From Axinella damicornis (lineage: Eukaryota > Porifera > Demospongiae > Axinellida > Axinellidae), in assembly GCA_963931865.1 (NCBI GenBank), contig OZ007514.1, positions 1,289,736 through 1,353,735 of the forward strand: 64,000 bases of DNA, in the 5' to 3' direction. The notes under the pieces were generated by a model that saw nothing but the letters and a program-made list of their open reading frames with translations, was not told the origin of the DNA and did not search any database. The position numbers were made by a program, and so were the translations under genes. Shown one piece after another: positions 22,088 to 33,769 of the stretch (positions within the stretch are counted from its first letter, which is position 1; each line of letters starts with the position of its first letter).

Positions 22088-22896
22088 TACAAGGGGCACC
22101 AGTGGAGTAATGGACCAATCTCCCTCCACTGTGCCATTTCTTGGTATGTCCAGTGAGACACGGTCGTGACCGCCTTCAAACTCAAACGGAACACTAGTGC
22201 CAAGTATTGCGTCCTTTAGATGTTCGGAAACAGCCTGCAGGTCAGGAATAGATCTAGCATTAGTGACAACTAAGAGTGTACTCATGGCCAAATAAAGATA
22301 CTTGCACCATCCACTTACAGTGCTGTATGCATCCAGTTCAGCAGTCACCACGAAGTGAACCTTCCAGAAGGTAAACTTGCTGCCAATATAGTACAAGCTA
22401 GCACAATAGTATGGGTCTTCATCGAGTGATTGTTGCTGATGGTCACCTAGTAGCAATTTTTTCAGAACTGAGAGGAAGGAGAACCCGTTGAGGGAAATGC
22501 AACCAAAGTTGGTGTGCTGAGTGAACACCCCTCCATCCAAGATCTTGAATGTGTACGGGAGGTCCTTCTGGGAACACTTGGCTCGAACGAAACTCAACCT
22601 TGACCTTTGTGTGGGCTTCGCACAGTGCTGTATTTCTACTGTGATGGCCTCAGAGAACTTGCATCGAGGCTCAGTGTCCAGCCAGTAGACTGCACTCACT
22701 AGGGAGGTGTTCTGGGGGAATGCGAACTGGCCAGATAAGCCCACCTTGATGTGTAGCCTGCACTGCTCCAATTTGGCTGGAAGGGATCCCTCAGGGATGT
22801 GGAGCTTCAATCCATAGCCTTTCCAGTTGAATGTCTGTACCTGGCTGGTAACCAGGAAGCTGGTCTCTCCAATTACATCCACCCCTCTCAAGTAGC
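22088..22896 (-). CDS. ZU5 domain exon of the ROC-COR-ZU5-Death gene
   Basis: An 809-nt exon from acceptor TTCCCAG to the strong donor GTA|GTGAGT, 269 codons. The start YLRGVDVIGETSFLVTSQ and GYGLKLHIPEGSLPA give the classical ZU5 opening (G-x-L-x-IPEGAL type). The C-terminal half of ZU5 follows, with VQTFNWKGY, VYWLDTEPRCKFSEAI and FGCISLNGFSFLSV. Later segments such as FTFWKVHFVVTAELDAYST look like the following UPA region. ZU5 domains occur in UNC5, ankyrins and PIDD, where they control Death-domain availability (family knowledge). The frame opens with TTG, so it is an internal exon. Confidence 0.8.
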
Positions 22897-23173
22897 CTGG
22901 GAAAGGATACTCATAGTGTCATGTAGACAAGGAAAACAGGGAACAACCATACAGTTCTGGAGTGTACCCTAACATAATCCATCACCTAATGCAAGTAGAA
23001 ATTCATTGTCCATGACTCTAATGCAATGCAACCTCTATAATCTTGTGTACGAGTAGAATAGTATCTATAGATCACAAACAGCAACCCATACTTTCGGATA
23101 TTAGTCCATTCTTACACAACCTAGCAAAACTACAATTCCACCCACAAGAGAATATCTTATACATATAGTGTAC

Positions 23174-23251
23174 CAGTGGTGATTACTCTAGATCCACTGG
23201 GACTGCAGATCTTGGGAGTCGGTTGGCTTGCTACATCAGAGGGAAGTGTAC
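23174..23251 (-). CDS. Small linker exon of the ROC-COR gene
   Basis: A 78-nt exon with acceptor TTCCACAG and donor ACTG|GTACAC, phase 1 at both ends. It encodes TLPSDVASQPTPKICSPSGS and a few more residues. Its phases connect the 23339 exon to the ZU5 exon. The donor choice is less certain. Confidence 0.45.
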
Positions 23252-23338
23252 CTGTGGAATAAGTGCACACCATCACTTGTACATGCAGTTAATACCTGAT
23301 ATTCACATCAAGGTGTTGGTATACCACGTATAACATAC

Positions 23339-23398
23339 CCTGGATGCCAATCGTGTCTCTCACAGCAGGCGACAAAAATTTCAGCTCAGTCAGTTTAT
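23339..23398 (-). CDS. Small linker exon of the ROC-COR gene
   Basis: A 60-nt exon, acceptor TTTTTACAG and donor CCAGG|GTATGT, phase 1 at both ends. It encodes KLTELKFLSPAVRDTIGIQ. The junction phases match both neighbours. Confidence 0.65.
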
Positions 23399-23515
23399 CT
23401 GTAAAAATTTCAGACCATGGCTTAAAAGCTAATCACACATTCTGCCCTAGTCAAATTAACGACAATGCACTCAGATGTCATCACTCTAAATATCAGTAGC
23501 TAAAGTGGGCAATAC

Positions 23516-25633
23516 CTGAGGCTGAATTTCGGGTAATTCCCCAGACTGTCATATTTGGTGCTTCTGCCAGACAGCCGTAGACCTTTGCCGGTTTCACAGA
23601 GCAGTGCCAGTAATCGGACAGAGGCTTCATGTAAGCAAGGTGAAGTGATGAAGGGCAGCGTGCATCAGAATTTGGGCAGAAGAATGCCACCTCAGCTTCG
23701 AGTGGAGCCTTTGGAGGAAGCGCAGCAAACACAGACTGCCGAATCTCAGGACAGTACTTTGAACATTCTTCAAGAGGTGCGTCATCATCAACATGAACTT
23801 CAAAATAGCCCCGGTCGAAAGAGTCAATCAGTGTGATTGAGCCTGGCATCCTAGGGTGCTGAAACTGAAAGCAGTTCTTGTGCAGGCAAGTGGGCTCATA
23901 ACTTGCATCTGTCATGACCTCCCACTTTTGAGTCGAAAGCAAAGAAGCAGCAAGGGAGCAGAAGACTCCACTGGTTGGCCATTCACCCGGGAAATGAATA
24001 AGCAAGGGAGCAGCTCTTGAAGTCTGAGGATTGCAGCGATGTTCAACTAACTTGTCAGACTCAAAGAGAAGAGAAGGCATGACATATTCAGTGTGGATGT
24101 CTGTTGTGTTGACTTTCCCGACAATGAGAAGAGATTCAAGAAGCTTCAGGAAATCAGCAGGAGTAAAAAGGTCAATGTCATAGTGCCTGGAAAAAGCCTT
24201 GTTGTGAAGGAGTTTTTCTTGGAAAACCCCATAATTCTTAAAGCGTAACCACCTGCCACTCAACCCTGTAGCATTGCTTGATGCAGCCATACCAGGAAGG
24301 ATGCTGGAACCTCCACAAAGAAAGTGATGGTGTTGAACTAACTCATTGATTTTATCCAAGAAAACTTGTGGCACACAAAAGACCACAGCTGGAAGCACAG
24401 TGGGATAGTAAAGGAAGAGATTCAGGCTAACCAGATATTTCAAGGCTGCATCAAAGGCATTGGGCTTTATGCGCAGTCTGCTAGCTACTTCACGGCACTC
24501 ATCAATGTGCATGACCCCTGTGCCCCTTTCCTTCGCTAACTTTCTAAGCACTTGCTCCAGCATAAACCATGGAAGTGGAATTAGGACTGGCTTAGGGGCT
24601 GAAGTATGGATGGTTGCATTCACAAGCTTACCTGCAACCGCTCTGTCTTCTTTAGTTGGATTTTTGGCATTTACAGGAAAGATGAGATCTTTGAGTTGAT
24701 GATAGAAGATCAGACTATCACCAAATCTGGGTCGAAGGAGATCAAGGAGTTTCTGATTTTTCTCCTCTCTCGTTTCTCCCTCACATTGTGATTCCTCATC
24801 TCTGTGGGTACCAACCACAGCTACATGAGGAGAGCTACCACCTTCAGTGGACCTATTCTCTGGCTGCAAGGCCCGAATGCAGTGCTTCAGAATTTGTTCA
24901 TGAGAGTGTGGAGATTGGTAGGAACATGCTAACTTGTCTTCTTCGTAGTATTCGATTACCGGATGTTGACTGAGCTTTTCTGAAAGCTTGAGTACGAATA
25001 GAATGGTTGAGAGGTTTGGAACGAAGGATGGAAGCAGCTCATGGAATTGGGGCTGTCCTCCACTGTCAAGAAAGTAAAGGAAGTCAAGCTTGGTCACTTG
25101 CGTTTTACCTACAGGTTTGCTTAGCAAGCCTGCTAGTTTCATTAGTAGCTTATCTACAACCTCAGTGTGAGAAGTGTAAGAACCCTGCTCCAATTTGCTA
25201 ACCTGCTCAGCTTCTAAAGATTCAGTGCACATATCTTGAGGTTTCGCTAGTGGTAAGAAAGTGCCGAGTGTCTCCTTAGTAGTAGAATGAGCGGGAGGCG
25301 AAGGAGAGGTCTGAACTGCAGGCTGTGCTTCAGCGCTTGTCACTGAGGTAGCTCCTGCTACTATGCCTAGGAGCTTATCCTCATCTACTCTACTCCATTC
25401 CAAACTACCTGATTCAGAAGTGCCAGCGCCCACTACTGTAGAGAGTGCCCTAACTGGTTCAACCAGTCCCGTGCTTTGGCGAACATCTGGTTGATCTTCA
25501 TTCAACACTAGGTACATGGTGCAGGTTTTTCCAGACCCAGCTGCCCCAGTCACTGCACAGGTTGTCATTGTGCATTCCACATATCCGCTTTCCATCGCTT
25601 CTTCAAAGTGAACAGTTGATTCTTTGTCATAGG
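23516..25633 (-). CDS. ROC-COR (ROCO-family) GTPase exon
   Basis: A 2,118-nt exon from acceptor CATGCAG to donor CTCAG|GTATTG. The ROC GTPase domain has a P-loop GAAGSGKT near residue 29 of the exon, a switch I-like DVRQSTGLVEPVRA, a G3 motif DSGGQ near residue 189 and a G4-like VGTHRDE near 275. A COR domain follows (PWFMLEQVLRKLAKERGTG ... RIKPNAFDAALKYLVSLNLF). Joined in phase to 23339-23398, 23174-23251, 22088-22896, 19357-19543 and 18590-18918, it gives about 1,190 residues: ROC-COR-ZU5-UPA-like-Death. ROCO proteins are GTP-regulated scaffolds. Upstream exons beyond 25633 are expected because the frame is open at the acceptor. A long S/T/P-rich insert separates switch I and G3. Confidence 0.88.
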
Positions 25634-25639
25634 CTGCAT

Positions 25640-26316
25640 GTATAACAACAAAAGGGTCATATAAAAGTCCAATTGGGCTAATGAACTACCTAGATGGACA
25701 CAACTATACAAAGTCTATATGTTGGGTAATTGTAAGGGATGTAGACCCACAATAGTATATATTCCAGTTTACTAATGAACTTGTTAATGGCATTTCTCCT
25801 TGTTTGTTCGGTTTTTGAGAGGTAGAATATGACGCGCCATCACTAAATCCTTTATAGTTTTACAGAGAAAAGCTTTTGCCTCTAGTTTGTGCACTTTTTC
25901 GATTGCAGAAATGCGTAGCTTTATTTATCATGGTATGTGCAACATCACCGTAAGGGTACGGGGCCTGATGTCAGATTTTAAGGAAAGCTATGACAGTCTC
26001 TCATGATGCAGTGATGGATGTGGACCTTCTGCTGGGCACTGAGCAGGCTTTGATGCTTCATTCTGTTTCCATTAATAATATTGTTCTATGCATGCTGTTC
26101 TTGTGATCAGCTATAAATGTCTTCAGGAGGTGGTGGGGAATTCACTCTTCACCAGATCAGAGCTTGATGACAGTCATACAGTCCGTATAATTTAAAACTC
26201 CAGCCTCACTCACAGTTCTGGTCAGTACATTGGTACAAGTCCAGTAGACTACTGTACATGTTCTGCACTGTAGCTACGTCATGAAAACAAAGCCACGCCC
26301 CCATGATGGCACAGTA
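25640..26316. other. Upstream region of the ROC-COR exon
   Basis: AT-rich sequence without a recognised exon. Any 5' exon of the ROC-COR gene in or beyond this region was not identified. Confidence 0.35.
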
Positions 26317-26804
26317 CAGTGAAACCTGCCTTAGCGGCCACCTGAATAAGGTGGTCACCTCCACATTGCGGTCAGCTTGGGAAAGTCCCGAAATTTGAGC
26401 CCATAGTCTCCATACTTTACTGTTCTTCTATAGCGGTCACCTGCGTAATGCGGTCACGTTGCTCCACCCCAAGCACGCTATAGCACGCTATAACACACTG
26501 CCAATAACGGCCACCGAGTGCGCGCGTGCGTTGCGTACGTGCGCGGGTGCGTTTAACATTTAGAAAGTGCCAAACTGAACATACAAAAATGAACAATCAA
26601 GTTATTTTACAATACTTAAAGTCCTTAGTTGTCTTCTTCATGGAACTTACTTGAATCAAAGTGTTGCAAGAACCTTTGCAATGAGGTCAATCACACTAAA
26701 ACTTCACATGACCGCTTTAGAGAGGTTTTCTGTAATGCAGCCACCTGTCTAATAAGGCCAAATATTTTTGGCCCCCAGGTGACCGCATTAGACAGGTTCC
26801 ACTG
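26317..26804. mobile_element. TA-flanked MITE
   Basis: Ends CAGTGAAACCTGCCTTAGCG and GACAGGTTCCACTG are inverted and sit inside TA on both sides. Internal repeats of the GCGGTCACCTG type occur near 26430 and 26780. It is a Tc1/mariner-type non-autonomous element (inference). No ORF. Confidence 0.7.
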
Positions 26805-28422
26805 TAACGATAGATTTTGAAAAGAACAGGTTGGTAGAAATTCCTCTCAGCGGTAGTGAGCCACCAGTTGATGGATTGACAAGGATTCAGTAAGTGTCTC
26901 AAATGCAGCTATCACAAGCAAAAGGAACACAACATGCGCTTGCATGTGAACTGCGCATGCACAATTGGCAGCCCAACACATGACCTCTGGTTGCCTCAAA
27001 ATGGCGTCGTGCTATAATTTCATCAAATCGCAGCTAACCAAAACTGCTGTTCTTGCCAGTTCGCAGACAAAAGGGCTGAAGGACTCTACTACGGCGAAAG
27101 CAGTATTGTTCTGTGTGTGAATGAGCTCAAGGACTGCTTCCGTTGGTGAGCTATGCTCGACTATGAGAAAGAAGAAAGAAGACGACGAAATCGGAAATTT
27201 TCAGCGACTTTCTTGACTCCCGCGTACTCTCAGGTACGTTTGCGAGTGTTTATGTGAACTGCTAGGGAGTGTCATTCTGTCTGGGTTGTAGCTTCTTTGG
27301 CCATTCTCCTGCTGGTGCATCAGTATGGTAAATGCAAAATTTCCTTGGCCATCCCTAAATAGGGAATGCTACTGTGTTCTCTGATACACCCTGAAGCCAA
27401 GAACAGAAAAAACATGTCATCCATGGGAGTGGTGGAACAGCCCTTTATTTATTTGTTAGATCCCTACTGGTAGCCGGTGCAACTCTTGCCCCAGGTTTTA
27501 CTCTCACCTTTTGATGTATAATTCTACACTTTTAATTCATTTCATTTTTAGCTGTACAAATTGATTAGAGTACGTAAATTACCAAATATTTCCGGAAATG
27601 GGGGTGTACGAATAAATAGAGGAATCGAATGAAGTGCACGAGATGCCTGCATGGAAAGTACAAGCTGTCAAAGTGAGCAAAGGGGATGTCGAATGGAAGA
27701 CAAAAAATTATTACAGTGCTCACAGTTTCGCCACGAGGGCTAATTAGTACAGGACGGTGATCACAACGGTGTGGCCAGAATCTTCACGGGCCTTTCCTGA
27801 GAGCTGACAGTCGAAACGTGCACTTGAGCAATGGCAGCCAGCCCGAGAAGTACACCTGGACGACGTAAATGGCTGTGCTGCTGTCTTTCTTCAAGAAACG
27901 CAAGGGCCCTTCACCTCCTCCGGCTCCACCGTTGCCACCTTCAGCCATGATATAACTCGAACCGACCAGCTGTACGAATATTCATTTTTACGTGTACAAA
28001 TTAATTAGGGTACGTAAATTTTCTCGGAAATGGGGGGTGTACGAATTAATAGGGGGTACAAATTATGGTACCTATAGCTTCGTTCAAATGCTGTCTGTAA
28101 ATAGGTGGTTAGCTTACAGTGCTGGCGCTTGTTCAATTAACACACATCACGTGACGACCACACGGCCACACTAAAGACAGTTGAGTCAAAGCGAGCAATG
28201 GTGGCCAAAGGGAAGACAAAAAGTATCACAACTTCGCCACCAGGGTGAGTTGTACCGTCAGTGCATGATGGCGATCACAACGGTGTGGTCAGAATCTTCG
28301 TTGGGCTTTCCTAAGAGCTATACCGTAGAGTATGCATCAAGTGCCTATCCCCCTTTTCACGTGAAAGTTATTGCACAGGGTTGAAAACGAATGTAGTAAG
28401 GGCCCACCCATTACCAGAACTC
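26805..28422. repeat. Repeat-rich stretch with R1 copies
   Basis: R1 motifs recur at about 27740-27850 and 28180-28330 (GATCACAACGGTGTGGTCAG). GGAAATGGGGGTGTACGAAT at 27594 recurs near 28026. A start-like AAAATGGCGTCGTGC at 26999 opens only about 40 codons. No gene is called. Confidence 0.5.
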
Positions 28423-28426
28423 TTAA

Positions 28427-29013
28427 GGTTACGGGATACCGTGTGTTCATTAAATATACATAACGTAGAAGTTACCTTTGTCCCTCCGTGCAGGAACTAG
28501 CTAGAGACACGCAACAAAAACGAGGTATAACAGCAATATGAGTACCTTCTAGTTGGTATGATCTTAGCGCCTGAGTACAACATGCCAACATAGGCAGTGG
28601 CATCGAAGTTCAAGGTTGAGTTGGCGATTTTTGGCGTCAGATTTTGCAGTCAGAAAGGGCTAGCAGGCCAGATTGGCAGCATCCACGGGAAGTTTTCAAC
28701 TGACTGGAGGGTGGCTCGGAGCGAGTTTGCTTCGCTGCTGTTGGAAAAACGAGGGATGGTCGTTCATACCACACAGCCATTCACTTTTCGCCTGATCAGG
28801 CAAGTAGAACGCGCAGTATCTCACGAACAGAATGTTTATCTTGGTAAAACTTTTCGAGCCGCCCTGCCCCTTTCTTCGTAGAATTGAAGTCCAGCCTAAT
28901 ATACGGTTAGATGTTACTTCAGCGATTCAGCGATAAAAAATTGACGCCAAAGTTGCGCACACATTTCACTGTTGCAAGCGCGCATGCGCAATAGCAAACT
29001 GTAACCCGTAACC
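28427..29013. mobile_element. TTAA-flanked piggyBac-like element, copy B
   Basis: Ends GGTTACGGGATACC and TGTAACCCGTAACC lie inside TTAA on both sides, matching the element at 16252-16945. A 94-codon plus frame (28597-28881) has no recognised domain. Confidence 0.75.
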
Positions 29014-29039
29014 TTAAGCAGCAAGGCTGGCTTAGCTAA

Positions 29040-30475
29040 ACTGTTGGGTAAAGGTTTGGCTCTAAGAAAAGCTGCTTGAAGTATCAACTTTGGTGCATTG
29101 ACAGTCAAGTTACATATTCATTAGGCGGACATTGTTGTGGTGCTATGTGGGGAGGCAGGTGGTTTCAGGTTGCGTGGTCAGATTTGGCAGGTGCCTCCAT
29201 AGCAGTGAAGGAGTTGCTACCCATTATTGTAGCAGCAGCTATCTGGGGACATATGTGGAGGGGTAAGATAGTGCTCAGTGACTGTGACAATCAGGGGGTG
29301 GTGTCGGCCGCCTGTGGGAGTTATTGTAAAGACTCGTCTATGGCACAGATGCTGCAGTGTCTCTCTTTTTTTGATGCAAAGTTTGATGTAACTCTATCAG
29401 CTGCCCACGTGCCAGGGGTGGAGAATGGGCCAGCAGATAGTCTGTCGAGGAATAAGTTTTTTGACCTTGTTCCGCAGACCTGAACCGAGCCATCTCCAGT
29501 CCCAGTGGAGCTAGTGAGACGGCTATCTGTAAGAGATCCCTGGACCTCAGACATCTGGAGCACATGGCTAGAGAGACCTTGCTAACAACTCTTTAGCACC
29601 GTCTACAAAGCGGGCATATGCTTCTGGTCAGAAGTGATACCTTGTTTTCTGTCAATGCTCAAGCCTGACCCCATTCTCGCTAGTGGAAGACCAGCTCTGT
29701 CCGTTTGTGGCTCACTTGGCAGAAGAGGGGCTACTACATACTTCTAAGGGGTAATTGTCAGCTATTCGGCACAAACAGATCCTTGGGGGGTAATTGTCAG
29801 CTATTCGGCACAAACAGATCCTTGGGGGGATGGGTGATCCGTTCACTGCATCGTGGCCCCTCCTCAAGTACACACGGAGGGGATTAAAGCTCCGGCAGGC
29901 CAAGAGCAAGGCTACCTGTGCATTTTGCAGCAATTGCAGAAGTCGTGGGAAGGACAGCAGTCATCCTGTAAAATATAATGCTATGGGTGGCGTGCTGGAT
30001 GTTTTTTCAGGTTTTTACGGTCGGGAGAAATAACAGTTCCCTCCCTGAAGGACTATGATCCCAAAGCTCATCTCAGTCACGGAGATATAGTCTTAGACAA
30101 TCAGTCCAGTCCATCTGTAGTTAGGGTGAATATAAAGGCCTCAAAAACTGACCCTTTCCACTAGGGTGTCTATGTGTTCTCAGGTAGCAATGACGATGAC
30201 CTGTGTCCAGTTGCAGCCATCTCAGCATATTTGGCTACCAGGGGGAGGGACCCTTCCGTTTTCTGGCAGGCCCACCACTCTCTAAGGAGCTCTTAGTGAA
30301 ACAGTCAGGCTGGCCCTCAAATCAGAAGGGGTGGAAGACTAAGTTTGCTGGACATAGCTTCCACATAGGGGCCACCACAACAGCGGCGGCGGTTGGTTTG
30401 GAGGACTTGTTGATCAAAACATTGGGGAGGTGGGAAAGTTCGGCCTACCTGGCATATGTGAGGATTCCTTGAGAC
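29040..30475 (+). pseudogene. Decayed DIRS-type retrotransposon (RNase H and tyrosine recombinase)
   Basis: The first frame contains an RNase H-like region ending AAHVPGVENGPADSLSRN, typical of DIRS/Ngaro polyproteins. Further on, in shifting frames, come LSAIRHKQILGGMGDP and a recombinase C-terminus GHSFHIGATTTAAAVGLEDL followed by IKTLGRWESSAYLAYVR. The usual H-x-x-R box reads HSFHIG, so the catalytic arginine is replaced by histidine. A ~40-bp segment is tandemly duplicated at 29748-29827 and several frameshifts are present. The reverse transcriptase part is missing. The copy is dead. Confidence 0.75.
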
Positions 30476-30916
30476 CGCCTTACTTCGGTGTCAAAGAGAC
30501 TGACATTAGCGAACATCACTTCTGTTTTGTAACTGTTGTTTTATCTCTTGGTTACTTCATTCTTGTGTGTTTGTTGGCTTACTATGTCTGGTTGGTGTAG
30601 ATCTGCCGGTTCTCAGCCTGCTGTACATTTCTGACTAGGCGCGGGTATGTGCGGATGCATGGGGGGTGTACATGTAGCAATATAGGTAGGCTTGGGGGGA
30701 AAGGACGGTCATCCTTCCTTTGGCGGTTTGCTGAGTAGCCCAGTAAACAGGATAAGCAGGAGGGCTCCCAGCATCGGCCCCCAAGCTGAGGGATAGGAAG
30801 GGGTTGGTAGCTTCCCAGGGTTTAGAAAGGGGGGCGGACCCTGGGGGTGGAGCCTGCATGCACCAGCCCATCCATAGCTACCTCCCAGCAAACATATCTG
30901 TAAGGAGGTTTAGACA
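30476..30916. other. Putative 3' flank of the DIRS-type element
   Basis: G-rich sequence with no gene. It may include the 3' terminal repeat of the retroelement, but I could not pair it with a second copy. Confidence 0.3.
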
Positions 30917-31566
30917 GGGACAGTACAAAACCTGGACTCTGGACTGGACTGTGGACTGGACTCTGGACTGGACTGGATTGACCAAAACAGGTGTACACAG
31001 ACACCAAATGTCACCAAAGCTATGAAGGTCGTCTCCAGCTCTGTCTCAAGTTGCTTCCTAGCCTGTTGCTGCATCATTCCTCGATTTCTGAGAGGTCAAA
31101 GGTCAGGTGCATATTTAATGAGCTTCAACAATGAGCTCAAACTATAGCATGGAATATTCCTTCTGGTTCTATACTTCAAGAAAGGCTGAAGTTTGGTTTC
31201 TGCTGGTAATAACCGCTCTTCTAATCCTTCAAGCAGGCAGAGCATCCTAACTGGAGCTCACTTGGAGTTTTACGATGGTTCTTTTCCAACAAATGTGTGT
31301 GACCTCTATAAGAAACAGTCGATACAAGTCATGGATGCTCAAAGCCGGTACAGAGCCCACAAAAATTCAGTCATAGCCACTTTTGTTGAAGCTTATTAAA
31401 TATGCATATGACCTTTGACCTCTCAGAAATCGAGGAATGATGCCGCAATAGGCTACTTGAGACAGAGCTGGAGACAACCCTTCATAGCTTTGGTGACGTT
31501 TGCTGTCTGTGTACACCTGTTTTGGTCAATCCAGTCCAGTCCAGAGTCCAGGTTTTGTACTGTCTC
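30917..31566. mobile_element. Foldback element with GGACTGGACT arrays
   Basis: The left arm contains GACAGTACAAAACCTGGACT, a GGACTGGACT array and GACCAAAACAGGTGTACACA. The right arm has the inverted versions (TGTGTACACCTGTTTTGGTC, CCAGTCCAGTCCAGAGTCCA, GGTTTTGTACTGTC). The inner arms (TCGATTTCTGAGAGGTCAAA) are also inverted. No target duplication was found. A related foldback with a 9-bp duplication is at 45549-45871. Confidence 0.7.
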
Positions 31567-32682
31567 CAACTAGACATGAATTGTTAATGGGTGGGTAAAA
31601 TCAGTGGACTGGACTGGACTGGATTCATCCAGAATTCCATAAAATGCCCTTTTCAGGCCTTTTCAGCATAGGACAGAAGCTAAACATGCTTATTCGCTTA
31701 TGCATTCGCTAAAGTCACACACTTAGCCTGCTGAAGCATTTTTCAAGTCTTTCCTCGAGTCAGTAGAGGTCAAAGGTCACGTGCATATGAGCTTCAACAA
31801 TGAGCTTTGGTCATAGGCATAGATGATAGAGGAATATTATTTTTTGTTTCCTATGCTTCAGCAAAAGGCTGGTGTTTGGTTTCTATTAATCACATATATA
31901 GTTGCCATACATTTACTCCCATAGAAAAGTGTGCAATTTTTTCCCAAATTGCACGGTTATTGTAGCCCGAGGGCTGTCAGAAATTGCACGGTTACGAAGC
32001 GGCCGCGGCGCGCGCTAACCAATCAGGTGAAGCTCCGCCCTAGCAACGAGCGTCCGCGTCATGGCTACGCCATTAGCAACAGACAAAACATGTCATCCAT
32101 GGGGAGTGATGTCATTTATGTTATTTCCATTTTCTTGTTCGAGCGGAAACCGCACTACTGGTAGCCGGTGCAATTAACTCACAGGTAGCACAAGGTAAGT
32201 ATTGCAGCTCATTCCAATTAGCGCACGTCATGTGACGACCATGTTCAGTCGGTTGAGTCGGCAATAGTGGCCAAAGGGAAGACCAAATTATCATAGCACT
32301 CACAACTTTGCCAGCATGGTGAGTTTCGGCACATAAGCATCAGTGAACGACAGCAATCACAACAGTGTGGTCAGAATCTTTGTGGGCCTTTCATAAGAGC
32401 TGCACTGGCAATGAAAGTTGAAGAGAGTGCTCGAGTAATGGCGGTCGACGGGAAAACAAAAGTTTGTATCTCACCTTGTTTTCAGCACCAAAGTTTTACA
32501 TTTGTGAAAGCGATCACGATGGTGTAATCAGAATTATTGTAGGCCATTCCTAAGTAGTCAAACGTTATTTATTTATTTACGCTGGCATGCAAATTTGTTC
32601 GGATTCAAAGGTATTCTGTTGCAACGCATGAATATCTTGTGTGTGTGTGTGGGTCCAGGACTAGCATCCACATTCGACCTAC
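31567..32682. repeat. Repeat-rich stretch with R1 copy
   Basis: A partial GGACTGGACT tract lies at 31605-31621, and R1 modules lie at about 32270-32570. Neither strand offers a recognised gene, although the 3' exons of the Death-domain gene should lie in this direction. Confidence 0.45.
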
Positions 32683-32757
32683 CAGTTCCCTTGAAACCTT
32701 CTGGGGGCAGTGTGGGTGGCAGCAAGGGACTATCACCTAGCACGGTCAGCTGAATCC
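32683..32757 (-). CDS. Proline-rich exon 4 of the tandem Death-domain gene
   Basis: A 75-nt exon with acceptor GTTCCAG and donor ACTG|GTAGGT, phase 1 at both sides. It encodes IQLTVLGDSPLLPPTLPPEG and a few further residues. The phase matches exon 3. Exons further downstream are not identified. Confidence 0.45.
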
Positions 32758-32851
32758 CTGGAACAGTAGCAATGAGTTGTGCTATTTCACTGCACATGAT
32801 TACTGTATACTATTGATCTAGAGCCACTCAAAACTTAATATACTGGCATAC

Positions 32852-33106
32852 CTCTTTCAGTGCAAATTGCTTCAGCAATGTTCCTCTTCCCAACAGTGGC
32901 CAAAGCCCTGGCTAACTTCTCATATGTTGCGTTGCTGTCCCCTCTTAGCCAAGCTCCAAACATCCTTAGTTTACACATGTTGTTGTCTCGAGGGTAGTTT
33001 CTCTCGATGACGTCCAACTCGTCCCCACTGATCCCCAGCTGGAGGCCCAGGAGGTACCAGTTGGGTACAGGGAGGAGGCTCAGGTCTCGGAGGCTAGGGA
33101 CCCCAC
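32852..33106 (-). CDS. Second Death domain, exon 3 of the tandem Death-domain gene
   Basis: A 255-nt exon from acceptor TCTCACAAG to donor AGAG|GTATGC, phase 1 at both ends. It encodes VPSLRDLSLLPVPNWYLLGL, the core LQLGISGDELDVIERNYP, then FGAWLRGDSNATYEKLARAL. This six-helix Death-domain pattern is complete. It pairs in phase with exon 2 at 37439, 4.3 kb away, so both Death domains are proposed to be in one protein. An independent gene is the alternative if the intron is not spliced this way. Confidence 0.75.
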
Positions 33107-33205
33107 CTTGTGAGAAGGGAGAGGGTCACTTTAATTGTTGAGTTCCACATTATTGCCATCAGTTGAATCGTCAGCAAAAGTTTTCAGATCTAAACATGGC
33201 AACAG

Positions 33206-33722
33206 AGCAGGCCTTGTACACCTCCAGGTTTTGCAGTACGCAAAAACGGAGGGAGAAGGCCTGGGGAATCTTTGCATGTGATCCGTGGCACAGCCATCAT
33301 ATATCGTCACGCCTCATCTCAACAGTCAAGTCATGTACCGGACCAATCTTGCATTCTGTGCTAGCTACGAAGATGGGACAAGCACCAACTGAGAGCTACA
33401 CTGAGCGATGAAGCATACCCAGGCTAGAAGCCATTACTCCAAAGGGCTACTGAGTGAAAAATGCCCAGCTATGACGTAATCTTCTCCTGTGGTGAAAAGA
33501 CGGCACTATTTGGAGTTTCACTCAGCTATCCTCAGCGCTTATGCTTTGAACGTGGATATGTTTTACAGGTAGGACCTACCTATTTTCTGGAACTTGTTTC
33601 GGGTTTCTAGCTTCTCTGTAGCTGTGGATGTGAATAACCGTGGTGCAGATCACATGAAGATTCCCCAGGCTCTCTCCACCGTTCTTGCATACTGCAAAAC
33701 TGGAGGTTTAGAAGGCCTGGGA
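33206..33722. mobile_element. Element with ~80 bp terminal inverted repeats
   Basis: CCTCCAGGTTTTGCAGTACG and GAAGGCCTGGGGAATCTTTG at the left have inverted counterparts near 33655-33722 (GATTCCCCAGGCTCTC, GCATACTGCAAAACTGGAGG). It lies within the large intron of the tandem Death-domain gene. Confidence 0.55.
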
Positions 33723-33769
33723 ATGAGAAGCCACCACTTCAATATTCATCTTTTATGAATATTGTCGTA

